Positions 49,471 to 58,065 of a DNA stretch of 64,000 nt are shown here, in pieces. Below the pieces are notes generated by a model that saw only the letters and a program-made list of their open reading frames with translations, made no database searches and was not told the DNA's origin. The stretch comes from Ignavibacteria bacterium (GTDB taxonomy: Bacteria; Bacteroidota; Ignavibacteria; Ignavibacteriales; SURF-24), in the NCBI GenBank assembly GCA_025612375.1, contig JAAXKN010000022.1, forward strand, positions 7,502 through 71,501, in the 5' to 3' direction. The translations under genes were made by a program, and so were the position numbers. Each line of letters starts with the position of its first letter. Position 1 is the stretch's first letter.

Positions 49471-50447
49471 ACTACTGTCCCGGATGTTTAAGAGAAGGCC
49501 ACACCACCTACTGCGGCCCATGCAGGAGGATACTATTTGGCGGAAAGAAAGTTGACCATATCCTCCCCTTCAGCCGTCCTGATTTTGATCTGGCAAAACT
49601 CAGCCAAAGCGGAAGGCTATCAATTTCAGGCATACAGGTTAAGCATTCACTGAGGCTGGAAGGAAACAGGCTCAGCCTGACTGAAGAGATGGGGGAATAT
49701 ATACTTAAGCCGGTTCCCCGCGGGACATACCTGAACCTTTCAGCTGTTCCTGCAAATGAGCATGTAACCATGCAGACTGCCTCCCAGGTCTTTAAGATCA
49801 AAACTGCCGCCAATGCCTTAATATTTTTTTCGGACGGCGAGATGGCCTATATTACAAAAAGGTTTGATGTGACTGAAAGCGGACACCGGCTTCTGCAGGA
49901 AGATTTTGCACAGATAATGCAGAGGACTCAGGAGACACATGGGCGGAACTACAAATACGAGTCTTCATACGAAGATATAGCCTTTCACATGAAAAAGCAT
50001 ATAGGGGCTTATGCCATTGAGGCGGAAAAATTTTTCAGGCTTGTATTGTTTAATTATCTCGTCTCGAACGGAGATGCACACCTTAAAAATTTCTCTCTCC
50101 AAAGAAACAGTGAATTCGGGGATTATCTTCTTACGCCCGCTTACGACCTAATGAATACTTCCCTTCACGTTCCTGGTGAATCGGATACAGCTCTTAAGCT
50201 TTTTTCAGGGGATTATACAACTGAAGCCTATGAGGCGGGAAGCAAATATACGCGCGCTGATTTTTATGAATTTGCGCTGAAGATAATGGCCCCTCCCGTC
50301 AAAAGCCGGATAGATAAAATCCTGAAAGAGATAGTTTCGCACGAAGAAGGAATTAAGGATCTGATTCAAAGGTCCTTTCTTCCTGATGATATGAAGACGC
50401 TCTATCTGGCATCCCTGGAGTTAAGAAGGGAGAGGCTCCTGTCCTGA
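49467..50447 (+). CDS. hipT: HipT-like serine/threonine kinase toxin
   Basis: 326 residues. An N-terminal cysteine cluster (CPGC...CGPC, residues 4-19) looks like a small zinc knuckle. The kinase part has the Gly-rich loop LSISGIQVK; its Ser-Ile-Ser (52-54) matches the SIS autophosphorylation motif of HipT. ATP-lysine region YILKPVPRG, ENEH-like ANEHVTMQTA, catalytic loop SNGDAHLKNFSL and metal-binding TPAYDLMNT complete the HipA-like kinase. HipA/HipT kinases phosphorylate aminoacyl-tRNA synthetases and halt growth; the target here is unknown. All key residues seem present, so the toxin is probably active. The SD site is GGGAG. Confidence 0.88.
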   Translation: MNYCPGCLREGHTTYCGPCRRILFGGKKVDHILPFSRPDFDLAKLSQSGRLSISGIQVKHSLRLEGNRLSLTEEMGEYILKPVPRGTYLNLSAVPANEHVTMQTASQVFKIKTAANALIFFSDGEMAYITKRFDVTESGHRLLQEDFAQIMQRTQETHGRNYKYESSYEDIAFHMKKHIGAYAIEAEKFFRLVLFNYLVSNGDAHLKNFSLQRNSEFGDYLLTPAYDLMNTSLHVPGESDTALKLFSGDYTTEAYEAGSKYTRADFYEFALKIMAPPVKSRIDKILKEIVSHEEGIKDLIQRSFLPDDMKTLYLASLELRRERLLS

Positions 50448-50457
50448 AATTTATTGC

Positions 50458-51168
50458 TCAGCAGTTTCCGTCCGAGGAGCAGCTGAAGCCATTATTGCTT
50501 TCAGGGTTATGCTTTATCCAGCGGTTATACACCTTTTGGAGGACGTCCAGGAAGTACTCAGCAGGCTGGGCGCCTATTACGCCTATCTTCTCATCGAAGA
50601 GGAAAAAAGGGACGCTGTGGATATCGAACTGGTGAGCCTCATATAGGTCCGCGCGCACATTATCCATGTAGGTTCCATTCTCAAGTGCCTCATGAAGTCC
50701 CGTGGTATCGAGACCCAGTTCACCGGCTATTTCAACCAGTACGGGTATGTCGTCCACATTCTTCCCTTCCGTAAAATAAGCCTTAAAGAGTTTTTCTCCG
50801 GCTTCATTCTGCATTCCCTTTTTCTTTGCGAACTGCAGGAAGGCGTGGGCTTTAAGCGTATTTGCAACAACCGCCTTATCAAAATTATATTCAAGTCCAA
50901 CCCCGGCGGCGGCTTCTGTAACCTGGCGGTTAATCTCACGGGCCTTTTCCATGCTCCAGCCTTTCTGGCGCGCAAGATAGTCGTATACGTTTATTGAAGT
51001 ATCGGTTTTGGCATCGGGGTTAAGGAGGAAGCTTTTCCACTCCACCTGTACCTTATCTTTATATGGGAACTGTTCAAGCGCCATTTCAAACTTGCGTTTA
51101 CCCATATAGCAGAACGGGCAGACTATGTCGCTCCAGACTTCCACCTTCATTTTATTATCTGTATTCAT
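50458..51168 (-). CDS. DsbA-family oxidoreductase, FrnE-like
   Basis: 236 residues, thioredoxin fold with a helical insertion. The active-site CPFC is at residues 17-20 (VWSDIVCPFCYMGKRKFE). The cis-Pro loop is HSVPFFLFDEK and GAQPAEYF follows, both typical of the FrnE/2-hydroxychromene-2-carboxylate isomerase-like branch. There is no signal peptide, so it is cytoplasmic, like FrnE. The C-terminus ends FSCSSDGNC, adding two more cysteines as in some FrnE proteins. A role in disulfide or oxidative-stress chemistry is likely. AGAGG precedes the ATG. It converges on the hipT stop with 10 bases between. Confidence 0.88.
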   Translation of the reverse strand: MNTDNKMKVEVWSDIVCPFCYMGKRKFEMALEQFPYKDKVQVEWKSFLLNPDAKTDTSINVYDYLARQKGWSMEKAREINRQVTEAAAGVGLEYNFDKAVVANTLKAHAFLQFAKKKGMQNEAGEKLFKAYFTEGKNVDDIPVLVEIAGELGLDTTGLHEALENGTYMDNVRADLYEAHQFDIHSVPFFLFDEKIGVIGAQPAEYFLDVLQKVYNRWIKHNPESNNGFSCSSDGNC

Positions 51169-51389
51169 TAAATCCTCTTAAAAATATCCTTAACAGCAAA
51201 TGCTTTTTAAAGCAGTTTTTCTTTTCAACTTAAACGGATTTAATGCAGCAATAGTTTCATTAAACTGAAGGAAGAAGAAGATAATTGTGGCCAAAAAGAT
51301 CTTTTTATGTTATTATTGGACCTGAACATTTACTCTTTCTCTCCAGCCCGAAGGCAAATTCTTATTTCAAATATATTAGGGGGATACTA

Positions 51390-53816
51390 ATGAAAAAACT
51401 TTCCGGACTGCTATTTCTTGCACTTGTCCTTTCTGCTCCAATATGCGCGCAGAGCTCAAAGGTTATTCTTGACGAATCGTTTTATGACAACAGCAACAAC
51501 TGGCCCATGCTTGATGAGGATAAGGTTGAGACCTCAATTGACGAAGGCTGCTACATAATTGAAACTTCCAACGATAACGGCACCGAGATTTTCAGGGAGA
51601 CAGCGCTCGACTATTCAAAGAACTTTTCCATTGAAACCGAATGCCAGCTCGTTGAGGGTGAGGACAACTACAGCTACGGCATAATCTTCGGCTATAAGAA
51701 CTGGAACAACTATTACCAGTTTCTGGTTACTCCCACCCGCTTCTATAAAATAACACACGTTTACCAGGGCATTATTGAAAGCACAGGATGGGTAAAAAAC
51801 CAGAGCGTTTACGCACGGGACTATTCCAACAAGATCAGGATCGTGAAGATTAACGACTGGATAGGCTTTTACCTGAACGATACTTTTATTGATGACCTGA
51901 AGGATAAGCTGGTTCCTTCTTTTGTGGATGCCATCAGAGCGGACGGCTTTGCAGGAAAACAGATAGGACTTGTGCTTAACGCAAAGATGAAGGTAAAATA
52001 TGACAAGCTGGTAGTTACCGAGCTTGGGGACGCTGACGCTGCAGTGTATATGGATCAGGTGAACCAGAAGGCAGCCGGGACGAGGCTTGTTACTTTGCTT
52101 TCGGACGACTTCAGCGACAACAGGAACAACTGGGCCGGCAGCGATAAAGATTCCAGTTCTGTAAAAGGCGTAAAAGACGGTGTATATTCATTTGAAAGCA
52201 GAAGCAAAGATGCTTTTAAGTCTTCCAAAAACGTATTCCTTTCCGAAGGCGGCGATTATGAAATACAGTGCACTGCAAAATGGGTAAGCGGTACAGACAG
52301 CAGCTACTACGGCATTTTATGGGGATACTTTAACTGGAAAGGATACCAGGAGTTTTCTCTTAATCAAAAAGGAAGCTGCCGCTACCTGAATGCAGTTTCA
52401 GGAAAGGAAACCGCAGTCTCCGCCAGTTATCAGCCCGGGGCAGAAAACCTCATAAAGATATCAAAAGTAAGGGATTCACTTTATTTTTATGTTAACGGCA
52501 CACTGGCCCTTAAGGCACAAAACATAAGTCCTGCAGGCAGCGAGGCGGGATTTATAGTTTACAATAAGCAGAAGGTATTATTCGACAACCTGAAGATAAC
52601 CCAGGCAAGAACATATCCCAAAGTGCTGCAGGAAGTTACAACTGCCGAAGAGACACTGCAGAAGAACGAGGGCCCTTTCTCCGATAAAAACACACAGAAC
52701 GGCTTTACCAAGCTCTGGAAACCCGGCATTCTTGAATGCACACACAGCACCGGTGACGGCCATGCCGTGTGGGACGAGTTCTATATAGATCCCAAAGAGG
52801 ATTTTATTATCAGCGAGAAAATTAAATGGGTGAGCGGCGATACCACGCAGGGTTATGGAATTGTATGGGGGCAGAGGGACTGGAAGCATGCAAATGAGTT
52901 TCTGATCAGCCGCGACGGCTATTTCAAATGTATCAGCTTCATTGATGACAATACAATTACAACCGGCTGGAAGAAGGCGCCCTGGTTCCTTAAGAGCACT
53001 GAGAATACGCTTATGGTGAAAAAATGCGGAAGCTTTGTGGAGTATTATATAGACAACCAGCTTGTGGATATACTTCCCTTCTACGGAGTCTTCGGGTATT
53101 CAACGGGACTTTTGGTATTCGGCAAGCAGACCGCAGGCATTGAGAACCTGACAATTAAAGAGCTTAAGGTTTCGAAGCCGGTATTTGAACTAAACAAAAT
53201 AACCTTTAAGGAAGACTATAATCTGGACAAACCCTCGCTGCAGGGGATGGACAGGTCGGGAAACCAGATCCTTCTTACAGACAAGGGAAAGCTTCACCTT
53301 GCGGCCCGCTTCCCCGAGCTTCAGGCATATACCGGCTCGGACGTGTCGCAGTATACGTCGGGCAACATGCTGTATACTGAAACAAGGTCGAGCACAAGGT
53401 ATCCCAACCAGCCTTTCTACCAGGCAAACAACGATGTGCTTCCTTCTTTCGACGATCAGGGAAGGCCTTCAAAAGCCTTCAGCGTGGAGGTTACTGTGGG
53501 CCTTATGAGCAGCGCGCACAGCAGGGGCGCAGGGCTTAGAATAGGAGGCAGCGACTTTCTGGTTGATGCCGATGGAAATTATGTAATGGACATAAAGGAG
53601 CCTCAGCCCTTTAAAGACGATACAAAGCCGGGCACAAAGATCTACCGCCTGAAAGTGGAATGCGAGGTAAACGGACTTATGTATTTCTATATTAATGGCA
53701 AAATGGCCGGATTTGCACTTGAGGCAATAAAGGACAGGAGTGCCGGACCGATTATCTATGCGTTCAACACGCTTACGGAAGCATGGTTCGATGATTTTGT
53801 AATAAGGACATACTAA
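51390..53816 (+). CDS. Secreted multi-repeat concanavalin-like (DUF1080-type) protein
   Basis: 808 residues from the ATG at 51390, which has GGGGG upstream and opens the signal peptide MKKLSGLLFLALVLSAPICAQ; the ORF upstream of it is non-coding in character. Three ~190-residue jelly-roll repeats follow, each with a D-(E/D)-(S/D)-F start (LDESFYDNSNNW, LSDDFSDNRNNW), a YSYGIIFGYKNW / YYGILWGYFNW / QGYGIVWGQRDW strand, a FYLNDTFI / FYVNGTLA / YYIDNQLV strand and a closing KLVVTEL/NLKITQ/NLTIKEL. A fourth, divergent copy is at the C-terminus. It lacks the T9SS tail carried by its neighbours. It probably binds carbohydrate; no catalytic site is seen. Confidence 0.8.
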   Translation: MKKLSGLLFLALVLSAPICAQSSKVILDESFYDNSNNWPMLDEDKVETSIDEGCYIIETSNDNGTEIFRETALDYSKNFSIETECQLVEGEDNYSYGIIFGYKNWNNYYQFLVTPTRFYKITHVYQGIIESTGWVKNQSVYARDYSNKIRIVKINDWIGFYLNDTFIDDLKDKLVPSFVDAIRADGFAGKQIGLVLNAKMKVKYDKLVVTELGDADAAVYMDQVNQKAAGTRLVTLLSDDFSDNRNNWAGSDKDSSSVKGVKDGVYSFESRSKDAFKSSKNVFLSEGGDYEIQCTAKWVSGTDSSYYGILWGYFNWKGYQEFSLNQKGSCRYLNAVSGKETAVSASYQPGAENLIKISKVRDSLYFYVNGTLALKAQNISPAGSEAGFIVYNKQKVLFDNLKITQARTYPKVLQEVTTAEETLQKNEGPFSDKNTQNGFTKLWKPGILECTHSTGDGHAVWDEFYIDPKEDFIISEKIKWVSGDTTQGYGIVWGQRDWKHANEFLISRDGYFKCISFIDDNTITTGWKKAPWFLKSTENTLMVKKCGSFVEYYIDNQLVDILPFYGVFGYSTGLLVFGKQTAGIENLTIKELKVSKPVFELNKITFKEDYNLDKPSLQGMDRSGNQILLTDKGKLHLAARFPELQAYTGSDVSQYTSGNMLYTETRSSTRYPNQPFYQANNDVLPSFDDQGRPSKAFSVEVTVGLMSSAHSRGAGLRIGGSDFLVDADGNYVMDIKEPQPFKDDTKPGTKIYRLKVECEVNGLMYFYINGKMAGFALEAIKDRSAGPIIYAFNTLTEAWFDDFVIRTY

Positions 53817-53834
53817 GATTTTCACGCATTAAAA

Positions 53835-53865
53835 AAGCCCCGGCCTTTAATAAGGTCCGGGGCTT
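53835..53865 (+). terminator. Intrinsic terminator
   Basis: AAGCCCCGG (53835-53843) pairs with CCGGGGCTT (53857-53865), followed by TTTTTA. It lies just past the stop at 53816 and could also stop the convergent small gene. Confidence 0.9.
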
Positions 53866-53884
53866 TTTTATAACCGCCATACTG

Positions 53885-54109
53885 TCAGGCGTTCTGCCTG
53901 AAGAGCTTTTTTAAAAGCCTGGTTTTGAGGCTGTGAAGCTTGGGATAGGCCGGTGATGCGCCAAAAATTCCCGCCAGTTCCAGCGCCAGTCCCAGTCCGA
54001 TCATAAATCCCTCAAGAAAATCCGGCAGTCCGGCGTAAAAATGTTTCAGTATATAAGTAATTCCTATCAGAAGCATGCCGAGGCTAAGAATTTTATTTGG
54101 CTTTCTCAA
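53885..54109 (-). CDS. Small membrane protein
   Basis: 74 residues starting at TTG (54109) with AGAGGAAA directly upstream. Two hydrophobic segments (ILSLGMLLIGITYILKHFY and FLEGFMIGLGLALELAGIFG) are followed by a basic tail (KTRLLKKLFRQNA). No family is recognised. The strong ribosome site and clean two-helix layout support a real gene in an otherwise empty gap. Confidence 0.6.
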   Translation of the reverse strand: MRKPNKILSLGMLLIGITYILKHFYAGLPDFLEGFMIGLGLALELAGIFGASPAYPKLHSLKTRLLKKLFRQNA

Positions 54110-54245
54110 AGATTTCCTCTCATATTATATATTAAGGTAAGACTTGTTATATTAAGATAAAGACCTGCCGGCCCGTGTTAAACCGGCAGGACATATTTAA
54201 CAAAAATAAGTATAATAATAAAGCCGCTTATTGAAGGGAATTGCC

Positions 54246-55094
54246 ATGAATACAAAAGAATTTATAAAAATGACGGACCGGTTCACGAAAACGGAGAAGA
54301 TGCCGGTGCTTTTTGTAGGGCACGGATCGCCCATGAATGCAATTGAGGAGAACGAATTTGTTGAAGGCTGGCGCGAGGCCGGGCGTACGCTTCCCCGCCC
54401 CAATGCCATACTGTGCATCTCGGCGCACTGGGAAACGAGGGGGACGTATGTAACGGCCGTGGAAAAGCCCATAACTATACACGACTTCGGGGGTTTCCCC
54501 AGGGAGCTGTACAGCGTGGAGTATCCCGCGCCCGGGAGTCCCGCCCTTGCGCACGACACGAGGGAAATTATTACAAAGACGGATGTTGAGTTTGAGAGCA
54601 AATGGGGTTTGGACCACGGCTGCTGGAGCGTGGTAAAGCACATGTATCCCGAAGCGGACGTTCCGGTAGTGCAGCTGAGTCTGGATCATAATCAGGGGCC
54701 GCAGTACCACTACGAGCTTGCAAAAGAGCTTGCGCCGCTCAGGAAAAAGGGTGTTTTAATTATGGGAAGCGGCAACATGGTGCATAACCTGGGGATGGTG
54801 GCGTGGGACAAGCTGACCCAACCGGGCTACGCATACGACTGGGCGCTGGAGGCGAGTGACAAGATGAAAGGATATATAATGCAGGGCGATCACGCTCATC
54901 TTATAAACTACAAGCAGCAGGGCACGGCAATACACCTGGCCGTTCCCACGCCCGAGCATTACCTGCCGTTACTCTACGCGCTGGCATTGAAGGAAGAGGA
55001 TGAAAACGTAACCTTCTTTAATGACGCTCCCGTGGGAGGGTCGCTTACTATGACGTGCGTAAGGATAGAATCTCAATTAAAAATTAAAAAGTGA
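54246..55094 (+). CDS. ygiD: LigB-type extradiol dioxygenase (YgiD/DOPA dioxygenase-like)
   Basis: 282 residues from the ATG at 54246; AAGGGA lies just upstream, and a TTG at 54231 would overlap that site. The class III extradiol-dioxygenase fold is shown by VLFVGHGSPMNAI (metal-binding His), CISAHWETRG (second His), YPAPGSPALA, WGLDHGCWSVVKHMYPEADVPVVQLSLD (third His) and GSGNMVHNLG. E. coli YgiD (4,5-DOPA-extradiol dioxygenase) has the same length and motifs. It would cleave catecholic rings with a divalent metal, in the cytoplasm. Physiological substrate in this organism is unknown. It is a single gene with no catabolic neighbours. Confidence 0.92.
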   Translation: MNTKEFIKMTDRFTKTEKMPVLFVGHGSPMNAIEENEFVEGWREAGRTLPRPNAILCISAHWETRGTYVTAVEKPITIHDFGGFPRELYSVEYPAPGSPALAHDTREIITKTDVEFESKWGLDHGCWSVVKHMYPEADVPVVQLSLDHNQGPQYHYELAKELAPLRKKGVLIMGSGNMVHNLGMVAWDKLTQPGYAYDWALEASDKMKGYIMQGDHAHLINYKQQGTAIHLAVPTPEHYLPLLYALALKEEDENVTFFNDAPVGGSLTMTCVRIESQLKIKK

Positions 55095-55162
55095 AGGCAG
55101 GGGGAACGGATAAGCACAAACCGTGATTAAAGGCCGGTTTAATTACAAAATATCCCTTCCAA

Positions 55163-55197
55163 TTGACTTGCTAATAATAACGGAAAGCGTTATTATT
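55163..55197 (+). promoter_or_regulatory. higBA promoter with overlapping operator
   Basis: A perfect inverted repeat, AATAATAACG (55173-55182) and CGTTATTATT (55188-55197) with a 5-base spacer, lies directly in front of higB. It overlaps a plausible promoter (TTGCTA at 55168, 17-bp spacing, TATTAT at 55191). Likely the HigA binding site. Confidence 0.75.
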
Positions 55198-55204
55198 GCA
55201 TTAT

Positions 55205-55486
55205 ATGATACGCTCATTTAAGAACTCGGATTCCGAGAAGATATTCAACCGGGAACACTCACGGGCGGTCCCGGCAAATCTCCTTGAAAAAGCATGGGTA
55301 AAATTAGCAATGATTCATGCTGCTGTGAGATTGGAAGATTTAAGAGTTCCTCCTGGCAATAAGCTGGAAAAACTGAGCGGGGACCGTGAAGGGCAATTCA
55401 GCATCAGAATAAATCAGAAATACCGTATTTGTTTTTACTGGCAGGATTCTAATGCCTTTGATGTTGAAGTAACTGATTATCATTAG
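55205..55486 (+). CDS. higB: HigB/RelE-type mRNA-interferase toxin
   Basis: 93 residues from the ATG at 55205 (MIRSFKNSDSEKIF), the normal start position for HigB; a TTG three codons earlier lies within the operator. The RelE/ParE fold is indicated by RAVPANLLEKAWVKLAMIHAA, LEDLRVPPGNKLEKLSGDREGQFSIRIN and KYRICFYW...EVTDYH. HigB toxins cut translated mRNA on the ribosome; the Arg/Lys/His residues in the RINQKYRICF and TDYH segments correspond to the active-site region. Toxin-first gene order is characteristic of higBA. higA follows 51 bases downstream. Confidence 0.9.
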   Translation: MIRSFKNSDSEKIFNREHSRAVPANLLEKAWVKLAMIHAAVRLEDLRVPPGNKLEKLSGDREGQFSIRINQKYRICFYWQDSNAFDVEVTDYH

Positions 55487-55537
55487 TTTTGCAAAGAATG
55501 CAGAAGCTTTCTGCTATAATAAAGAAAGGTTATTTAT

Positions 55538-55864
55538 ATGAAAACCGGAAAAGAAACAGTTAAGAAATTCGCCCCGGTACATCCAGGGAAGATACTGCTT
55601 GAAGAGTTTCTGGAGCCAATGGAAATCACACAGTACAGGCTTGCCAAGGAGATTAATGTTCCGGCAAGGCGTATTAATGAGATAGTGCATGGAGAAAGGG
55701 GAATTACGCCCGATACCTCCTTAAGGCTTGCAAAGTTTTTCGGAATGTCCGAGACATTCTGGCTGAACCTGCAGAACCTTTATGATGTTGAAGTTCTGAA
55801 AGATCAGCTGCAGGATGTATTGAGAAGCATTCATTCCTATTCCGGGATGCAGAAAGCATCATAA
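55538..55864 (+). CDS. higA: HigA antitoxin, XRE family
   Basis: 108 residues. The family start VHPGKILLEEFLEPMEITQYRLAKEINVP leads into the HTH (ARRINEIVHGERGITPDTSLRLAKFFG) and the conserved SETFWLNLQNLYDVE helix. HigA neutralises HigB and represses the operon by binding the palindrome upstream of higB. It ends with a hairpin terminator. No sign of decay in either partner. Confidence 0.93.
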   Translation: MKTGKETVKKFAPVHPGKILLEEFLEPMEITQYRLAKEINVPARRINEIVHGERGITPDTSLRLAKFFGMSETFWLNLQNLYDVEVLKDQLQDVLRSIHSYSGMQKAS

Positions 55865-55919
55865 GGGAAGCAGAATTTACTATCGCCATTTCTTCCCGTT
55901 GGACTTTGCACATCGAACG

Positions 55920-55947
55920 TTTTTGTTGCTCCAGAGCACAACAAAAA
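55920..55947 (+). terminator. Probable terminator after higA
   Basis: TTTTTGTTGCTC pairs with GAGCACAACAAAAA, one bulged base. The stem is AT-rich and is not followed by a clean T-run on the plus strand, so it may work better in the other direction. Confidence 0.4.
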
Positions 55948-56283
55948 TTAAAACAATTTACAAACTTACACTTACCGCAAGTGTTCATTGGAGCCTTAAT
56001 TTATCATAAGGAAGTATGGTAATGGTTCAAAGAACAAAATCCTCATGTAAACCTTCAAATTCCAATCCAATTGGAGCAGAGAAAATATCGTAAATCTCTA
56101 CAGGTTCAACGTGCTACGTTCGACGTTCAACTGTAAAACCCAAAGGCAGGGCCAGGGAGAGCATTTTTAATTACGCAATCAGCAAGTCCCGAAGGGACGC
56201 TCTGCCTATAGGGGTAATTAATGCAGAATACGCCATCTGCAAAATTGGATATGGATTACGACATCAACATAAAGGAGGTCACA
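55948..56283. other. Intergenic region with REP-like nested inverted repeat
   Basis: About 56090-56220 holds nested symmetry: TTAATTAC ... GTAATTAA on the outside (about 56168-56222), and GTCCCGAAGGGAC in the middle with CTGCCTATAGG beside it. Fragments ACGTTCGA and GTTCAAC recur upstream of this. It is REP-like repeat material, without coding character. Confidence 0.5.
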
Positions 56284-56826
56284 ATGAAAACCGATGAGAA
56301 CCGGCTTGTCAATGCATTCCTGGAATTGTATATGGTACGTGAATGTTCCTTTCTTCCGGAGCAGAGGCGGTACTTAAACATAGCGATGAACAACATCTTA
56401 AAGGAGATACTGTGCAATTACCCCACGGGTCCCCTAAGCGTGATAAGGGACATCAACGCCATGCGTGGCATTGAGTTCAGGTTTTGTCCCGACACGCATC
56501 CCGAGCGGGAGATCCGCTATCCCGGTTACGAAGTAAATCCCTCCACGTACATATCGTTCGAATCGTCCATTTACGCCATCGGCAGTGAGCCCGTTGTTGG
56601 GGTAAGCATCTGGAAGAAGGACAGGTACGACGACATATTATACAATCCCGTAGCGGGCAATTACTACCCCACCAACATATTATACACCTCGAGCCGTGAG
56701 GCGCTGGAGCTTGAGATAAGGGAGATATACTACAGCATAATAGATTACCTGGACCGTGATGATTTTGACGCAGTGAAGTTTTATTTCTTCCACAGGTTCT
56801 TATGCGGCGAGGTATGCAGGTATTAA
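56284..56826 (+). CDS. Hypothetical protein (180 aa)
   Basis: The start is chosen at 56284 because AAAGGAGGT, a full anti-Shine-Dalgarno match, stands five bases before it; the ORF upstream runs through repeat DNA. The protein is soluble, mixed alpha/beta, rich in Tyr and Ile (RRYLNIAMNNILKEILCNYP, YPGYEVNPSTYISFESSIYAIG, YYPTNILYTSSREALELEI) and ends with two Cys (FLCGEVCRY). There is no signal peptide. I do not recognise the family. A terminator follows directly. The very strong ribosome site implies high expression when transcribed. Confidence 0.7.
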   Translation: MKTDENRLVNAFLELYMVRECSFLPEQRRYLNIAMNNILKEILCNYPTGPLSVIRDINAMRGIEFRFCPDTHPEREIRYPGYEVNPSTYISFESSIYAIGSEPVVGVSIWKKDRYDDILYNPVAGNYYPTNILYTSSREALELEIREIYYSIIDYLDRDDFDAVKFYFFHRFLCGEVCRY

Positions 56827-56851
56827 GCGGTTCCGGAGGATGAAAAATGGC

Positions 56852-56880
56852 AAAGCTCCGAGGATTTTACGCGGAGCTTT
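56852..56880 (+). terminator. Intrinsic terminator
   Basis: AAAGCTCCG (56852-56860) pairs with CGGAGCTTT (56872-56880), followed by GTTATTTT. Confidence 0.8.
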
Positions 56881-56962
56881 GTTATTTTAAACGGGGTAAA
56901 TTTTGATTTTTATCATTTTTACCGCACAGACAACTTAAAACAAATATACGGACATACAGGAT

Positions 56963-57277
56963 ATGAACGATACTGATATTCAGGAAAGACAGGAGACATC
57001 AAATGCTGCCGCTTCGAATGCTACATCTGCAGGTAATACAGGTGCAAATCCTAGTGTGACAACAGGAGACTGGTTTTTAACCATATTAATAACAGCCATA
57101 CCGCTGATCGGTTTAATAATGCTTTTTGTATGGGCATTTGGCGGCGGGGCGAACGAGAACAAGAGCAGCTGGGCTAAGGCTATGCTTATATGGGTATTGA
57201 TACTTGGCGTTATAGCCGGCATACTTGCCTACGTAGTATACAAAGCCTACACTCACCGTTACTCATGGGACATGTAA
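56963..57277 (+). CDS. Small two-helix membrane protein (paralogue A)
   Basis: 104 residues. A Ser/Asn/Ala-rich soluble N-terminus of ~33 residues is followed by TGDWFLTILITAIPLIGLIMLFVWAFGG (helix 1), a short NENKSSWAKA loop and a second helix (MLIWVLILGVIAGILAYVVY), ending in a short polar tail. The core is nearly identical to the protein at 57500-57784. Similar small proteins of unknown function occur in many bacteria. No function is claimed. Confidence 0.75.
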   Translation: MNDTDIQERQETSNAAASNATSAGNTGANPSVTTGDWFLTILITAIPLIGLIMLFVWAFGGGANENKSSWAKAMLIWVLILGVIAGILAYVVYKAYTHRYSWDM

Positions 57278-57499
57278 AATAAGCTGAGGCGGAGATACAA
57301 TGTTTCCGCCTCTTAATTCCACTCAATAATACCATACTTCAATAATATTTAGCCTTACAAACATTTCATTTACTCTTAATATTTAATGTATTAACTTGCC
57401 CTGGTCGATTCTAAAGGTCCGCTTCTGCTGATATAACAACATTTATATAGATTTTGTTTTCATTAACATCAAATAAAACAAACACTTAGGAGCATGGGT

Positions 57500-57784
57500 A
57501 TGAATGAAGTTTACACAGAAGAAAGAAGAGAGTCAGGTGTTTCAGCCTCAAATTATCCTATCAGCACAGGCGACTGGTTTATAACGATTCTGATAACAGC
57601 CATACCGGTTGTAGGCATAGTGATGTTATTTGTCTGGGCCTTCGGAGGCGGAGTAAATGCAAACAAAGCGAACTGGGCCAAAGCCACATTGCTCTGGATG
57701 CTGATAGGGGGTGTTTTAGCCATGCTGTTATTCGGCACTATAATAGCGGCCTTTTTCGGCAGCCATCACGCGGCAGAGATCTGA
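57500..57784 (+). CDS. Small two-helix membrane protein (paralogue B)
   Basis: 94 residues from the ATG at 57500, seven bases after AGGAG; an ATG at 57494 sits too close to that site. STGDWFITILITAIPVVGIVMLFVWAFGGG and NKANWAKATLLW match paralogue A, while N- and C-termini differ. The pair is separated by 222 bases, indicating a local duplication with independent leaders. Confidence 0.75.
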   Translation: MNEVYTEERRESGVSASNYPISTGDWFITILITAIPVVGIVMLFVWAFGGGVNANKANWAKATLLWMLIGGVLAMLLFGTIIAAFFGSHHAAEI

Positions 57785-58065
57785 TTTTTGGCGGGGGTGG
57801 GGATATAAAATTATGTTTCCACCTTTTGCCTGCCTGATAATAATCAATTGCCGAAAAAAGATTTCATAAAGGTGTAGAGTGCAGATTCCTCACAGAAAAA
57901 GTCCCAAATTTGTATTATGGGGAATTTTCAAATCATACATTTATCGTATCGAAATAGCCCCACATGAAGTTCATAAAAATCGAATACAACAGAACCATTC
58001 CAGCGCACAAATGAGCACACAAATTGCAATACTATTTGATTTATTAATTTCTATTAAATTGGAAC

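Noticed and set aside
51285-51389. N-terminal extension of the multi-repeat secreted protein
   Set aside because: Upstream codons precede a good GGGGG site and a normal signal peptide at 51390.
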